Shown here piece by piece: positions 14,422 through 24,887 of a stretch of 64,000 nt of DNA. Numbering within the stretch: the first letter of the stretch is position 1; each line of letters begins with the position of its first letter. Both the position numbers and the translations under genes were made by a program. The stretch is from Streptacidiphilus albus JL83. GTDB lineage: Bacteria > Actinomycetota > Actinomycetes > Streptomycetales > Streptomycetaceae. The notes below the pieces were generated by a model, which worked only from the letters and a program-made list of their open reading frames with translations, made no database searches and was not told the DNA's origin. The stretch is from NCBI RefSeq assembly GCF_000744705.1, contig NZ_JQML01000001.1, positions 1,612,001 to 1,676,000 of the forward strand, given 5' to 3'.

Positions 14422-17400
14422 TCATTGCCTCCTGACGGGCGACCAGGTCTCCCCGAAGTCGGTGCTTATATCGTCAGCCAGGATTTCACCAGAGATGAGA
14501 TGTTCGTCTTCGAAGAACCTTTCATACTGGGTCCCGTGAATCTGAATGACTCTTGACGAATCGATACCTTCCACCCTGACGCGCAGCATCACACCTTCCC
14601 CGACATAGTTGTCCCCCAGATTTTCGGCGCCGAACTGGGCGACTTCGGGGTCGTCCGACCATGAAGTGTAGATGGTATCAGTCGCATTTCCACCCGTGTG
14701 AGCATCGATGTCCGTGCTGGTTCCGCGAGGCACCGCACGGCCTTGCGCAGCGGCGTCATATTCATGATGACCCTTAGCGAGTCCACGGTACAAATAGCCA
14801 TCGTTGAGATCGCACATGCCGGAATTGGTATTGTGCACCAAGATCGGCGTGGTGCCCGCGAGTACATAGTACGTGTGGGTGAAGGCGACCGTCAGGTCGT
14901 GGGTGAGGTAGGCATGGTGGAAAGTGTGAATGGCAAGCACTGAGGTGGCGGTCCCGCCTGCGGTGAGCAGGGCCATGCCGGGCTTGAGGTTGCCGGCGTC
15001 GATCCACGCGTGGTAGCTGATCACCCAGAACGGGTGGGTAACGGTCGCCGTGAGGTGCGCAGGCCCCTTTGTGGTGGCGATGGTCAGGTCGGCGAAGTTC
15101 TGGTCCTCCGGAGTGGTGATCAAGTCTGTGACAGGTCGGGCGACGGACTTCCCTGTGAGCGGGTCTGTCGCGAGGACGTTGTCCCCGGGCTTGATGTTCT
15201 TGATTTCCCTGACTGTGCCATCCGCCATGAGGACTTCAGTGTCTGGCAGGAAGCTGTGACAGCCCGTACCCGCGGTGCTATCCACAACGGCGTCGGAAGT
15301 CTTGGTACTTCCTGTGCCTGTTGCCGGATCGGTCGGAGTAGTAGCCGGGTCCGTTCCAGTACCGCTCGAAGTAGTGCTATGCCCCGATGTAGTACTGTGC
15401 CCCGATGCACTTGGCGGCGTTCCACCATCATCGCTCGAGGTGAGCAGTTTTAGTTCATTTCTGAGCTTCGTTATCAAACGTGAACCCGTGATCGCGTCAA
15501 GGATGTCCCCGGCGACGGATGCGGCATCGACTGCAGCCCCGCCCCAATAGCCGAGCTTATACGCACCAGAATTCTTATCTACGCCAAGAACGTCGGCAAA
15601 GGGTGTCGAACTAGTCGACATGGTGGGCGAGGCTACGCCAATGGTGCCACTGACATTGGAGGTGTAGTTGGCCAGATTGGCACACGGATTGTTTTTGTTG
15701 AGCCATCCAATGGCCTGGTCCATGTAGCCGGCCACGACGCCCTTGAATTCGTGGCCTGTCGCCCCCCATGCCGCGGCGGTGCTGCTGCCACTGTACGAAC
15801 CCGAATCAGCAGGGGGCGCGGGCTGGATTGGGCCGGAGGATGAGCCGTCCGATCCTTCCAATTCGAGGCCGGAGGGGTCGCTGCCGGTGGCTGGGTTGTC
15901 TCCGGAGTAGGTGTAGCCGCCCATCTGGTTGGGGTCACCGGCTTCGAAAACGGGGTCCGGGGTAAGGAAACGGCCCTGGGCGGGGTCGTAGTTGCGCGCA
16001 CCGAGAAGGTCGAGGCCGCTATTGGTGTCGGTGGGCTGGCCGAGGTAGCCGTGGTTCTCGCCAGCCGCGATCCAGGTGGTGGGTTGGGCACCGCGGGGGT
16101 TGCCGTAGGGGTCGTAGGCACGACGGGTGACTGCGAGGGTAGTGGCGTTGATCGCGGTGGTGGCGGTGCCCTGGAGATTCGCTACCTGGTAGGCGATGGC
16201 GCCGGTGTTGGTGCGCGTAATGGTGGTGCCGTCTGGTCCGGTGTAGTTCCGCAAGGCGGTGCAGGACTTGTTGGGCACGGCTTGCGTGATCTGCTCGGCT
16301 CCGCCGAACAGATAGAGGATGAGGGTGCTGGCGGCACCGTTGACGCTGGAGCCCTGCTCGAGGAGGTCGCCTTCCGCGTCGTAGAGGTAGCTGCTGGTCT
16401 GTGTCGCTGCACCGTTGGCGGTGGTGACCGATGCGGTCGTCTCGTCGAGGTTGTAGGTCAGGGTCTGGTCGGTGCCGGGTGCGATGGCGCTGGTGGCGCC
16501 GATGGTGGTCCAGATCTGGCCGGCGGCACCGCAGGCGGCGATGGTCAGTCCCACGCCGTTGTTGGTCTTGCCCGACGGGTCTGTGAGGCAGAGGTTCGAC
16601 GCGATGTTGACGAGTGTGTCGCCGGTCCCGACCTCCCACTTCTGGGTCGCGTCCGCACTGTTGCAGGTGTTGATGACCACGGCGGTGCCGGCACTCTTGG
16701 CTTCCCCGGCAGTGTCGACGCACATGCCGACAACCTTCAGGGTGCCGTCGGAGCCGAGGGTGTAGTTGTAGCTGGCACCCGGGTGGCAGGGCCAGGTGAC
16801 CTGGACGGTGCCGACGGTGGCGCTGCCTCCGGAGTCCGAGGCGCACAGCGCCTGGCCGACGGTGCCGCTACTCGTGGACTTGAGTCCGGAGTTCAGCGGG
16901 CCGCTGGTGGCGGTGCGGGTCATGGTGTTGCCGGCGTTCTGGTTCGCCACCGGGGTGCTGCTGGGGTCGGCGTAGGTGGGGGTCTGCACCGAGGTACCCA
17001 CGCTGGGGTTGGAGGTCGTGACTGCCCCGGCCTGATCGGGGTCGGACGCCGCGGAGGTGGTCGCGTTGCTACCGGCGTAGGTGATCGACTGCGTTGTGTC
17101 GTTCAGTGCGTTGCCGGTGGTGTCGTGGTTGACCATGCCGGTGCGGTCGCCGAGCAGGTCGTAGGTGTAGGTCTGCCAGTAGGCGTCCCCTGCTGTGTCG
17201 CCGACGCTGGTGGGGTTGATGGGGCTGGTCGTGGTGGTCTGCGGGGTGGCTGTGTAGCAACTGCCCACACCGCCCACGGGGGCGCTGGTAGAGCTGGTGA
17301 TGCCAGCGGTGTCGGTCCACGCCTGGGTCAGGCGCTGGAAGGAGTCGTAGGTGAAGCACTGGGTGTCGGTGCTGGTGTTGTTCTGCACGTCGGAGACAGC

Positions 17401-20400
17401 GGTGATGTCCCCAGCCTGGTCATAGCGGTAGTTGGTGGTATCCAGTGCGGTTGTGGAGTTCTGCAGCAGGCTGCTGGTCTGGATGACCCGGCCGGTGGTC
17501 TGGTCGTAGGCGGCGTAGTTGGTCAGTTCGCTGCCGCTGTTGCCGTAGTTGGTCTGCACGACGCGGCCGAAGTCGTCGTGGTCGGTCTGGTCTAGGTAGT
17601 TGGTGGTGTTGGTGGAGGTGATGAACCCTCCGAAGCCGTTCAGGTCGCCCTGCTGGTTGTAGCCGTAGGTGATCCGCTCGGCGGGCAGCCCGCCATCGTT
17701 GCCGTAGGTGCTGGTGTCCAGCAGGCCGATGTTCGTTGTGTAGGTGAACTCGTTGACGAACAGCGTCTGTCCGGCCGGTACCTTGATCCCGGACGGGAGT
17801 GTGGGCTGCGGGAACCCGTCGCTCGACGGGACGCTCTCGCTCTCACCGGTGGGCTGGTAGGCGGTGTTGTAGCCCAGGACCGCCTCGGTGTATGCCTTGC
17901 CAGTCGTGCCGGATCCGCCCACGTACCGTGTGGAGGAGGTGGGGTAGCCGTCTACGAGGGTGTCGTAGGTGTATCCGGCCAACTGGTTGTTCGCGCTCGG
18001 GCTGCCCGTCCCCGTCCAGCCGTACTCCCCCACCACCCGGTTGTCCCAGTCGTACTGGTAGGACAACGTCTGCCCGCGCGGGTCGGTGGTCTGCTCCAGG
18101 TTTCCCATGTTGTCGTACGGTCCGTAAGTGGTCGTCCCCATGTTCGGGTCCGTCGCCGAGGTCTCCTGGCCGAGCAGGTTGTAGTTGTAGGTCCAAGTGT
18201 TCTGGGCCGCGTCCGTGACCGTCGCAACCTGACCTGCGGGCTTGTAGGTGTAGCTGGTCGTCGCGTCGGCCTCGGAGGCGTCGTTGGCGGTGTTGCTCGC
18301 CCACACGGATGTCCCGGCGCTGTTGTAGATGACCACGTTGGCGTCGTTCTGGATCTGCAGCACGGTGCCGGTGCCGGCCGCCAGGCCGCTGGACCACAGT
18401 TGCGTGCCAGTGGTGCTGTAGACCGCCAGGTTGCCGTCGGACCCGAACTCGGCCCAAGCCCCACTACTCGAAGTAGCGGATGACCACAGGACACTGCCCG
18501 AGACCAAGCCAGTCAGCACCAGGTTCCCGCTGGCCTGCATCGTGAGCCGCACCGTACCCGAGGTCAACGACGTCCCCGACGGAATGACCTGCCCGGGAGT
18601 CAACTTCACCACGGCGTCAGTGTCCTTGACCGTGGTGGCGGTGGTCTGCCCAAGCGCGTTGGTGAACGTGTCCGTGGTCGTGCTGCCAGCTGGTCCGGTG
18701 GCCTGGGTCTCGTCCGCGCCGGAGTAGGAGGCGGTGGACTGCCACTGCAGGATACCCGTGTGGTAGAGCTGATCGGCTGTGTCGCGGCCCTGGCCGTCGT
18801 ACTGCGTGACCGTCTCCGAGGGGACGTCGGTCTCGTTCGCTGCGAATATCGTCGTGGACGGGCTGATGCTCGGCTCGTCGTAAGAGGCGTAGGAGACCTC
18901 GGGCCAGCCATGCGAGTCGTAGAAGTCATCCGACACCACCGTCCCCGAGTTCAGGTCGCCCTGAGCCTGGGTCTGGGTCTGCCTCGGCTGCAGCATGCCG
19001 TCGTAGATGGTGACCGATGTCGCGTAGGTACCGTCATCACGCAGAGTCCGTGTGGTCACCGCATTCGGGGCACCGCCGTTGGTGATCGTGCCGCCCGGAG
19101 CGGGCACGGCGCCAGGGTTGATCGAATAGGTGAACGTCTCGTCTGCGCTCTGCCCAGCCGCCTTCGAGCGCCCCGGCAGCCATACCGCAGTCCTGCGACC
19201 GAGCGCATCGTAGGTGGTATCGGTGATCCGGCCGTTGGGGTCGACGCTGTCGGTAGTCAGCCCGCGCAGGGGGTCGAGGGTCGAGGTGGTGGGCCAGCCC
19301 TGCGAGTTCGTGGTGATCATGGTGGTCGGGGTGGTGTTGCCGCCGGCGCTGGTCCACGCGGGTTCGAACTTGGTCGCGGTGGGCCTTCCGTTGCTGTCCA
19401 GGATCTGCGTTGTCCGGCCGGCACCGTCGTAGGTCATCGCGGCGGTGGTCTGCCAGGTCTCGGCCCCTGCTTCACTGATATTCGTGGCGGTCCTGCTTGC
19501 GGTCAGCTGCCCGGCCGCGGGAGCAGTGGGAGGGCTGGACTGGTCCAGCTGCCCGAAAGTTCCCAGAGCCGAGAGTGTGCCGTTGCCGTCGTAGTACATC
19601 TGCTTGTCCGACAGCAACGTGGAGCTGGTCGCGGCCACGCAGCCACCCGAGACACTGGTGACCTGGTCCGGAAAGCCCAGCATCATCGGGTTCATGGCGG
19701 AGGGCGCGGCGTAGGTGGTGGTGGTGCACTGCTCCTGGGACGGCACGCTGACGTCGCCCAGGTTGTCGACGGTAGACACACGGCCCTGCGTGTCGTAGTT
19801 GGTGACTATCTTCGTCTGGCGCCAGGTCTTACTGGCCAGGAGCGCGTAGCCGCTACTGGTGGTGGACTTGACGCGGTAAGCGGTCAGGTTGGGCAGCGTG
19901 GACAGGGTTGGCTGCGTTGCCGGCGGCGGGTCGTCGGTGCTGTTCCAGTCCGTCCACGGGGTCTGTGCGACGCTCGCAGTGGCGGCGAAAGCGAACGGGC
20001 CGGTCACGGTTTCGGCGTCGATCGTGCCGCCGGCGGCGGTGTAGGTATCGGTCTCCAGTGGTGTACCGGCCAGGTGGTCGGAGTCAGTGATCGATTCGAC
20101 GGTGTTTCCGGCAACCTTTGCAAGCACGGTCACGCTGCGCTGGGACCCGTCGGCGAGGTAGTCGCCGTCCATACCCTGCAGGTAGGTGGTGACCGACTGG
20201 GTGACTGGATCCGGAGCTGCGCCGGTCTGGACCGTGACCGTACGGAACCCGCGGAACTGGTCCCAGGTCCGGTACTGGTCGTCGGTCTGCGCGGAGTCGT
20301 CGCGGTGCCAGGCCGCGCCGCTGTAGGCGTAGGTCGATACCTGTGGTGCGGAGCCGGCCGGGATCTTTGTGGAGTTCGGTGTGTACTGCGAGGCCAGGGT

Positions 20401-22048
20401 CAGGTCGGAAGCGATCACCGTGTGAACCGTGATCTTATTGAACCAGTCCGCGATCGGCTGGGATTCACCGGTCGGAGTCCAGTAGACCGGATAGCAGGAG
20501 TTGGTGTTGGTGTCCGCATTCGCCATGGACAACGTCAGCCCCTGGCAGGGCGTGAGGTTGTAGTTGACCGCGATGCTCTCACCGGTCTCGGTCTGGATCG
20601 TGAGGATCCGAGGGTGGTAGAGCGGAGGCGCGGAAGGTTCCACGTCGTTGACCCGATTGTCGATCTCGATGCCGGTGAAGGAGACCTGGTTGAGCGTGAT
20701 CGGACTGCTGCCGCCGGCGGCGGCGTCCGCGTCGCCGGTGTGCTGAATGGACTGCAGCCACATCACTGCCTGCAGCGATCCCGTGTCCTTCGGGTCCACC
20801 GTCGTGCCCGTCACCGGGTCAACGGTGCCGCCGGCAGCGGAGTACACCTGCCCGAGCTGGTACGAGTCCACTGGTGTCAGGCCGCTGCCCACCACATTCA
20901 CCTTGGTGGTGATTGAGTCCAGTCGCGTGGTGGACCAGAACGTCGGCGACGCCGTGACGCACACATTCGCCGGAACTGTGGTCGAACCCGACGGCAGAGT
21001 GGTGCTGTCGGTCGACGGGCAGTCCAGGTCGTACGGCACATCGGGCCAGTTGGGCGCTGTGGTCGCGTTCAGGTTGCTGGCGGCGCAGTCCGCTGCCGTG
21101 AACGTGGAGGAGGTCTGACAGCGCTGCGCGGAGGCAAAGTCCACCTGCGCCGCAGGGGTGCGTCCGGCCAGCTCGTCAGCCAGCCGATAGCCGTAGGAAA
21201 TCGTGGTGAGCGTCCCGCCACGGGTGTAAGCGGTCAGGGTCCCCGATCCGTTGGACGCGGCGACCTGCCCGCCGCCCAGGTCGTAGTAGTTCGTCTCGGG
21301 AGAGTAGTCGTAGCGCTGCACGAACCCGGTGGGCGAGACCGTGAAGTCCAGGTTCCAGCGCCAGCCCTCGTTCCCTGAGCACTTCGACGCCGTCCCCGTG
21401 GACGAGCTGTAGCACGGGTCGCCTGTGACCGGGTGCATCACCGGCACACCCCATGCCGAGTTCGTCGACGCGTCGGTCGGCGTACCGGTCTGCATCGCAG
21501 CCTGCGTGCCGACCCCGGTCGGGGCGTGCTCCGCACCGAAGTACGCCGCGGTGCCGTCAGTAGTCAGTACACGGTAGTAGACACCCTGATACAGGCCGTT
21601 CTGCGCCCCCGTCAGCTCCTGCACCACCGTGCCGTCATCGGTCTGGAAGACCCACTGCTGCACCACGCTGCCGCCAGTAGGCGCCGCGATCGTGGTTGCC
21701 GTGGGAACCAGCACCCCCGAGTAGGCACCGAAGGAGATGGTGGCGTTGTCTCCGCCCCAGCACTCGTCGCCCGAGCCCTTGAGTACGTGGTTGCCCGAGG
21801 AGTCCAGCAGCGACCCGCACGAGCGGTAGGAGCGCTCGATGAACCCGGGAGCGTAGTCCCAACCGTCACCGATCCACGACGACTGTGAATTACGGGCTGA
21901 GGTCTCGCCGTCGACGGACTGCGAGTCGTAGTTCAGCGACACCGAAGGGCCCGATATGCCCAGCGCCGTTGGAACGTCGATGGGGTACGAGTAAGTGAAC
22001 GCCCCCGCGCCTGTGGTCTGCCAGGTTCCCGACGCGTTCAAGGACGTA
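14422..22048 (-). pseudogene. Rhs/YD-repeat polymorphic toxin, 3' part, with lectin modules, Hint and ADP-ribosyltransferase-like tip
   Basis: Main body of the Rhs gene after the IS701 insertion. Order from the N-terminus: a SpvB/Rhs-like shell start (LNASGTWQTTGAGAFTYSYP); many YD repeats (YDGQGRDTADQLYH, YDAEGDLLEQGS); a bulb-lectin-like insert (about 18250-18600; SGNLVLTGLVSGSVLW, SDGNLAVYSTTGTQLW); a ricin-B-like insert (about 16500-16870; TQKWEVGT, CLTDPSG). The Rhs core end follows (GARNYDPAQGRFLTPDP), then a Hint domain (CHSFLPDTEVLMADGT to VLAGTTPILVHN, about 14840-15265). The last roughly 130 residues resemble an ADP-ribosyltransferase toxin (YLYRGL, TIYTSWS, EDEHLISGE as R-S-E positions). 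Rejoined to 23529-24588 it is about 2917 aa. A start inside the IS could still yield the tip-bearing fragment. Confidence 0.8.
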
Positions 22049-23528
22049 CACGGCAGCTGTAGATCGTGATCTCGGTGGTGTTGCTCCTGGTCAGCGAGGC
22101 CGGGGCCGTCTGCGGGCATGAGGACAGCCGCCGCGATCATGACGAGATGTGACTCAACATCAGTACGCGGCGGCTGCCGCGCCGACGATAGCGCATGACT
22201 GGCACCGTGAGCTCTTCGAGGACCTCATGGGCGCTGTGGCCAGCGGTTTTCCCCGCCGGGAGACGCGTTCGACGTTCCGCCAGCTCGCCGAGGGGCTGCT
22301 GATGGAACTGGAGAACGTCAACTGCTGGACCCTGGCCGAGGCGATCGGCCACAGCGGCCCACACCGCCTGCAGCACCTGCTCTCCCGCGCGAGCTGGGAC
22401 GACGAAGCGGTGCTGGACGCGGCCGCCGCCTGGGCCGTCGCCGCGCTGGACGACGGCGACGCGGTGCTGATCGCGGACGAGACCGGCGACGCGAAGTCCT
22501 CCACCGACGCGGTCGGCGCCGCCCACCAGTACTCCGGCTCGCTCGGCGGGATCGGCCTGTGCCAGGTCGCCGTCCACCTCACCTACGCCACCAGCCGCGG
22601 CCACACCATCGTCGACCGCGTCCACTACCTCGGCCGTCAGTGGGCCGCCGACGAGGAGCGTCGCGAACACACGGGCGTGCCAGAGGAGTTGATGTTCGCA
22701 ACCAAGACCGCCCAGGCCCAGGCCATGCTGGAGAAGGCGCACGCCGCCGGGGTCCGCGCGAGCTTCTTCGCCGGGGACGAGGTCTACGGCGCCAAGGCCC
22801 TGCGGACCACCTGCCGCCGGCTCGGCCTCGGCTACGCAGTCGCGGTCCGCAGCAGCCACCACCTCACCCTGCCCTCGGGCGCCAGGCTGTCCGCCGCCAA
22901 GGCGAAAGCCCTGGTCCCCAAGGGGGCCTGGCAGCGGATGCGCACCGGAACCGGCAGCAAGGGCGCACGCGACTACGACTGGGCCATGCTCGACGTCCAC
23001 CCCGACGACACCCCCGCCGACCACGCGGAAGGCGGGGTCTCGGTGCTGCTGGCCCGCCGCCACCGCTACACCGGAACCGTCTCCTACTACCGTTGCTGGA
23101 GCCCGATACCGGCGAGCCTGGCGCGGCTGGTGGGCATCGTGTGCCTGCGCTGGAAGATCGAGGAAGACTTCCAAGCCGCGAAGAACACCGTCGGCCTGGA
23201 CAAAGGCCAGGTCACCACCTGGACCAGCTGGCACCGCTGGTCCACCGCCGCCCTGGTCGCCTACGCATTCCTCGCCGTCGCCACCGCCCTCGAAGCAGGC
23301 GAACCCACACCCGCCGGGCTCGAGCTGGTCCCACTCAGCAGCTTCGAACTCCTGCGCCTGCTCCGGCTACTGATCCTCCCCACGCCCCGCCGGGACGCCG
23401 GCCACGTCCTGCGCTGGTCCGCCTGGCGACGCCGCCACCAACACCGCGCCCGCGCCTGCCACCAACGCTGGCACGCCTACGCCGACAGCACCCCATGAAC
23501 CCAAAGATCACGATCTACAGCTGCCGTG
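22049..23528 (+). mobile_element. IS701-family insertion sequence in the Rhs gene
   Basis: A 1480-bp element with perfect 24-bp inverted repeats beginning CACGGCAGCTGTAGATCGTG and a 5-bp direct repeat ACGTA at 22044-22048 and 23529-23533. Its removal, with one ACGTA, restores the Rhs frame as GNYAATS-LNASGTW. Confidence 0.9.
22149..23498 (+). CDS. IS701-family DDE transposase
   Basis: A 449-aa DDE-superfamily (DDE_5 type) transposase. Acidic residues lie at DAVLIADETGDAK, ASFFAGDEVYGAK and RWKIEEDFQAAKNTVGL, the spacing expected of IS701 proteins. The N-terminal part (LMELENVNCWTLAEAIGHSG) also matches that family. I use GTG 22149, the first in-frame start within the element. Full length, no internal stop, so it could be active. 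Confidence 0.9.
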   Translation: MTQHQYAAAAAPTIAHDWHRELFEDLMGAVASGFPRRETRSTFRQLAEGLLMELENVNCWTLAEAIGHSGPHRLQHLLSRASWDDEAVLDAAAAWAVAALDDGDAVLIADETGDAKSSTDAVGAAHQYSGSLGGIGLCQVAVHLTYATSRGHTIVDRVHYLGRQWAADEERREHTGVPEELMFATKTAQAQAMLEKAHAAGVRASFFAGDEVYGAKALRTTCRRLGLGYAVAVRSSHHLTLPSGARLSAAKAKALVPKGAWQRMRTGTGSKGARDYDWAMLDVHPDDTPADHAEGGVSVLLARRHRYTGTVSYYRCWSPIPASLARLVGIVCLRWKIEEDFQAAKNTVGLDKGQVTTWTSWHRWSTAALVAYAFLAVATALEAGEPTPAGLELVPLSSFELLRLLRLLILPTPRRDAGHVLRWSAWRRRHQHRARACHQRWHAYADSTP

Positions 23529-24588
23529 ACGTAGCCGCATAGTTGCCCTGCGAACCCGACGTCCCCGAGATCACCTCCAGTCCCGTGCCAGCCGCCTGCG
23601 CGGACAGCGCCGACCGCGCCGACCCGGAGGAGAGAGGCGACTGTGCAGCCGTCGCGCTGGCCCGCTGGACGGACAGCGGAAGGGTGGCAGTGAGCTGGTC
23701 GGCATTGGCACGGTTACTGAAGGCGACCGGGGTACGAGTACGACAGGCCACGACCTGGGGCGTCGTCAGCGCGCAGGCCGGGACCACAACGAGTTCCAGC
23801 CGAGAGCCGAATCCGCCGCCGTATGCCTTGACCAGCGTTGAGTAGTCGATGACCACCTGCACCGATCCGGCCGCCGTCCTGCCGTCCGCGCGCGCAACCT
23901 CCAGCAGCATCCCGTCTGCGCCGGCCGCCAACGTCTGCGCGTGTGACGCGACCTGCACCCGCACCTGTGCCGGCGCCTGTGCCCCCACCAGAGTTGCACT
24001 GCGTTTGCCACCGGTCGCAGTTGCGGCAACAGGTGCCACCCAGACCGGAAGCGAGCCCGCCTTCACCGGACCAGACACCGGCACCACCTGCGAGACCACC
24101 GCGGACGGCAAAGGCGACGATGTGGCCGCAGGTGAAGCCGGCGAGGGGGAGAAGAGTCGGGCCGTACCTGTCTTCGCTCGGCTCCCTATGCCGGGAACTG
24201 ACGGCGAGGCGGTCTTGGCGACTGCCGACGAAGGGGCGCCTGCGGACGCGGCGGTCCGCACTGCAGTGACGGTGTGGGTCAGGGCGACGGTGGCGGTTCC
24301 GGCGGCGGGCCACACCGGCGCGGTCGCCTGATAACTGCCCAGTGCCCTGTAGTCCTTGGGGTGGGTAGTCGCTGTCCGTTTGGTGAGCGCATGACCGCTC
24401 ACGACCGGCGCTGCCGGCAGCGCCTTCGGATTCCACACCGTTCCCTTGAAGTGGTAGGGGCCCAGGTCCTGCGCCACCGCCGTCGGCGCGGTCAGCGCCA
24501 GCACCACGGTTGCGGTCGTGGCATAGGTCAACGCCCGCCCCCAGAAGCGGTACTGCGTACTCGCGAACCAGCGACGCCTGCCTGCCAC
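23529..24588 (-). pseudogene. Rhs polymorphic toxin, 5' part with signal peptide
   Basis: Begins at GTG 24588, chosen because the product then starts with basic residues and a hydrophobic segment ending in an Ala-rich cleavage region (LTYATTATVVLALTAPTAVA), i.e. a secretion signal. A Thr/Ser/Ala-rich region and a beta-rich domain follow (SVQVVIDYSTLVKAYGGGFG). The frame runs into the IS and stops after SRQL at 23515, so the present product is about 357 aa, exported but without any toxin part. Confidence 0.75.
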
Positions 24589-24887
24589 CGAACAACCCCC
24601 ACCCAGGCACGCACATGTGTCAGCGCGTGACGTACAAGGCCGTACGCGGTGTACGGCCACCGGGACGCTATTGATTCGGCAGGACTGGGCGCAATACCCT
24701 GTCCAGCCGCCATGACCTGGGCGTCTGCAAACTTAGTGTCAGTTATGTCCGCTCTATGCAGAGCACGAACAACAACACTCGCAGGCAAATCGGTCAGCGC
24801 GAACTCAATTGACTCCATCCGCATCCCAGTGAATGTGTCAAAGGTCACAAGTGCATCGTTCGCTGGAAAACCAAGGAGTACCGCCTC
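24589..24887. other. Divergent intergenic region between Rhs and LamG genes
   Basis: A 299-base gap, lower in GC than its surroundings, separating two divergent giant surface-protein genes. It should contain both promoters. I could not assign -35/-10 pairs with confidence. AAGGAG near 24874 is the ribosome binding site of the LamG gene. Confidence 0.5.

Noticed and set aside
16051-21888. Long plus-strand open frames opposite the Rhs gene
   Set aside because: They are antisense to YD-repeat codons, have Gly/Val/Arg-rich composition and no recognisable domain.
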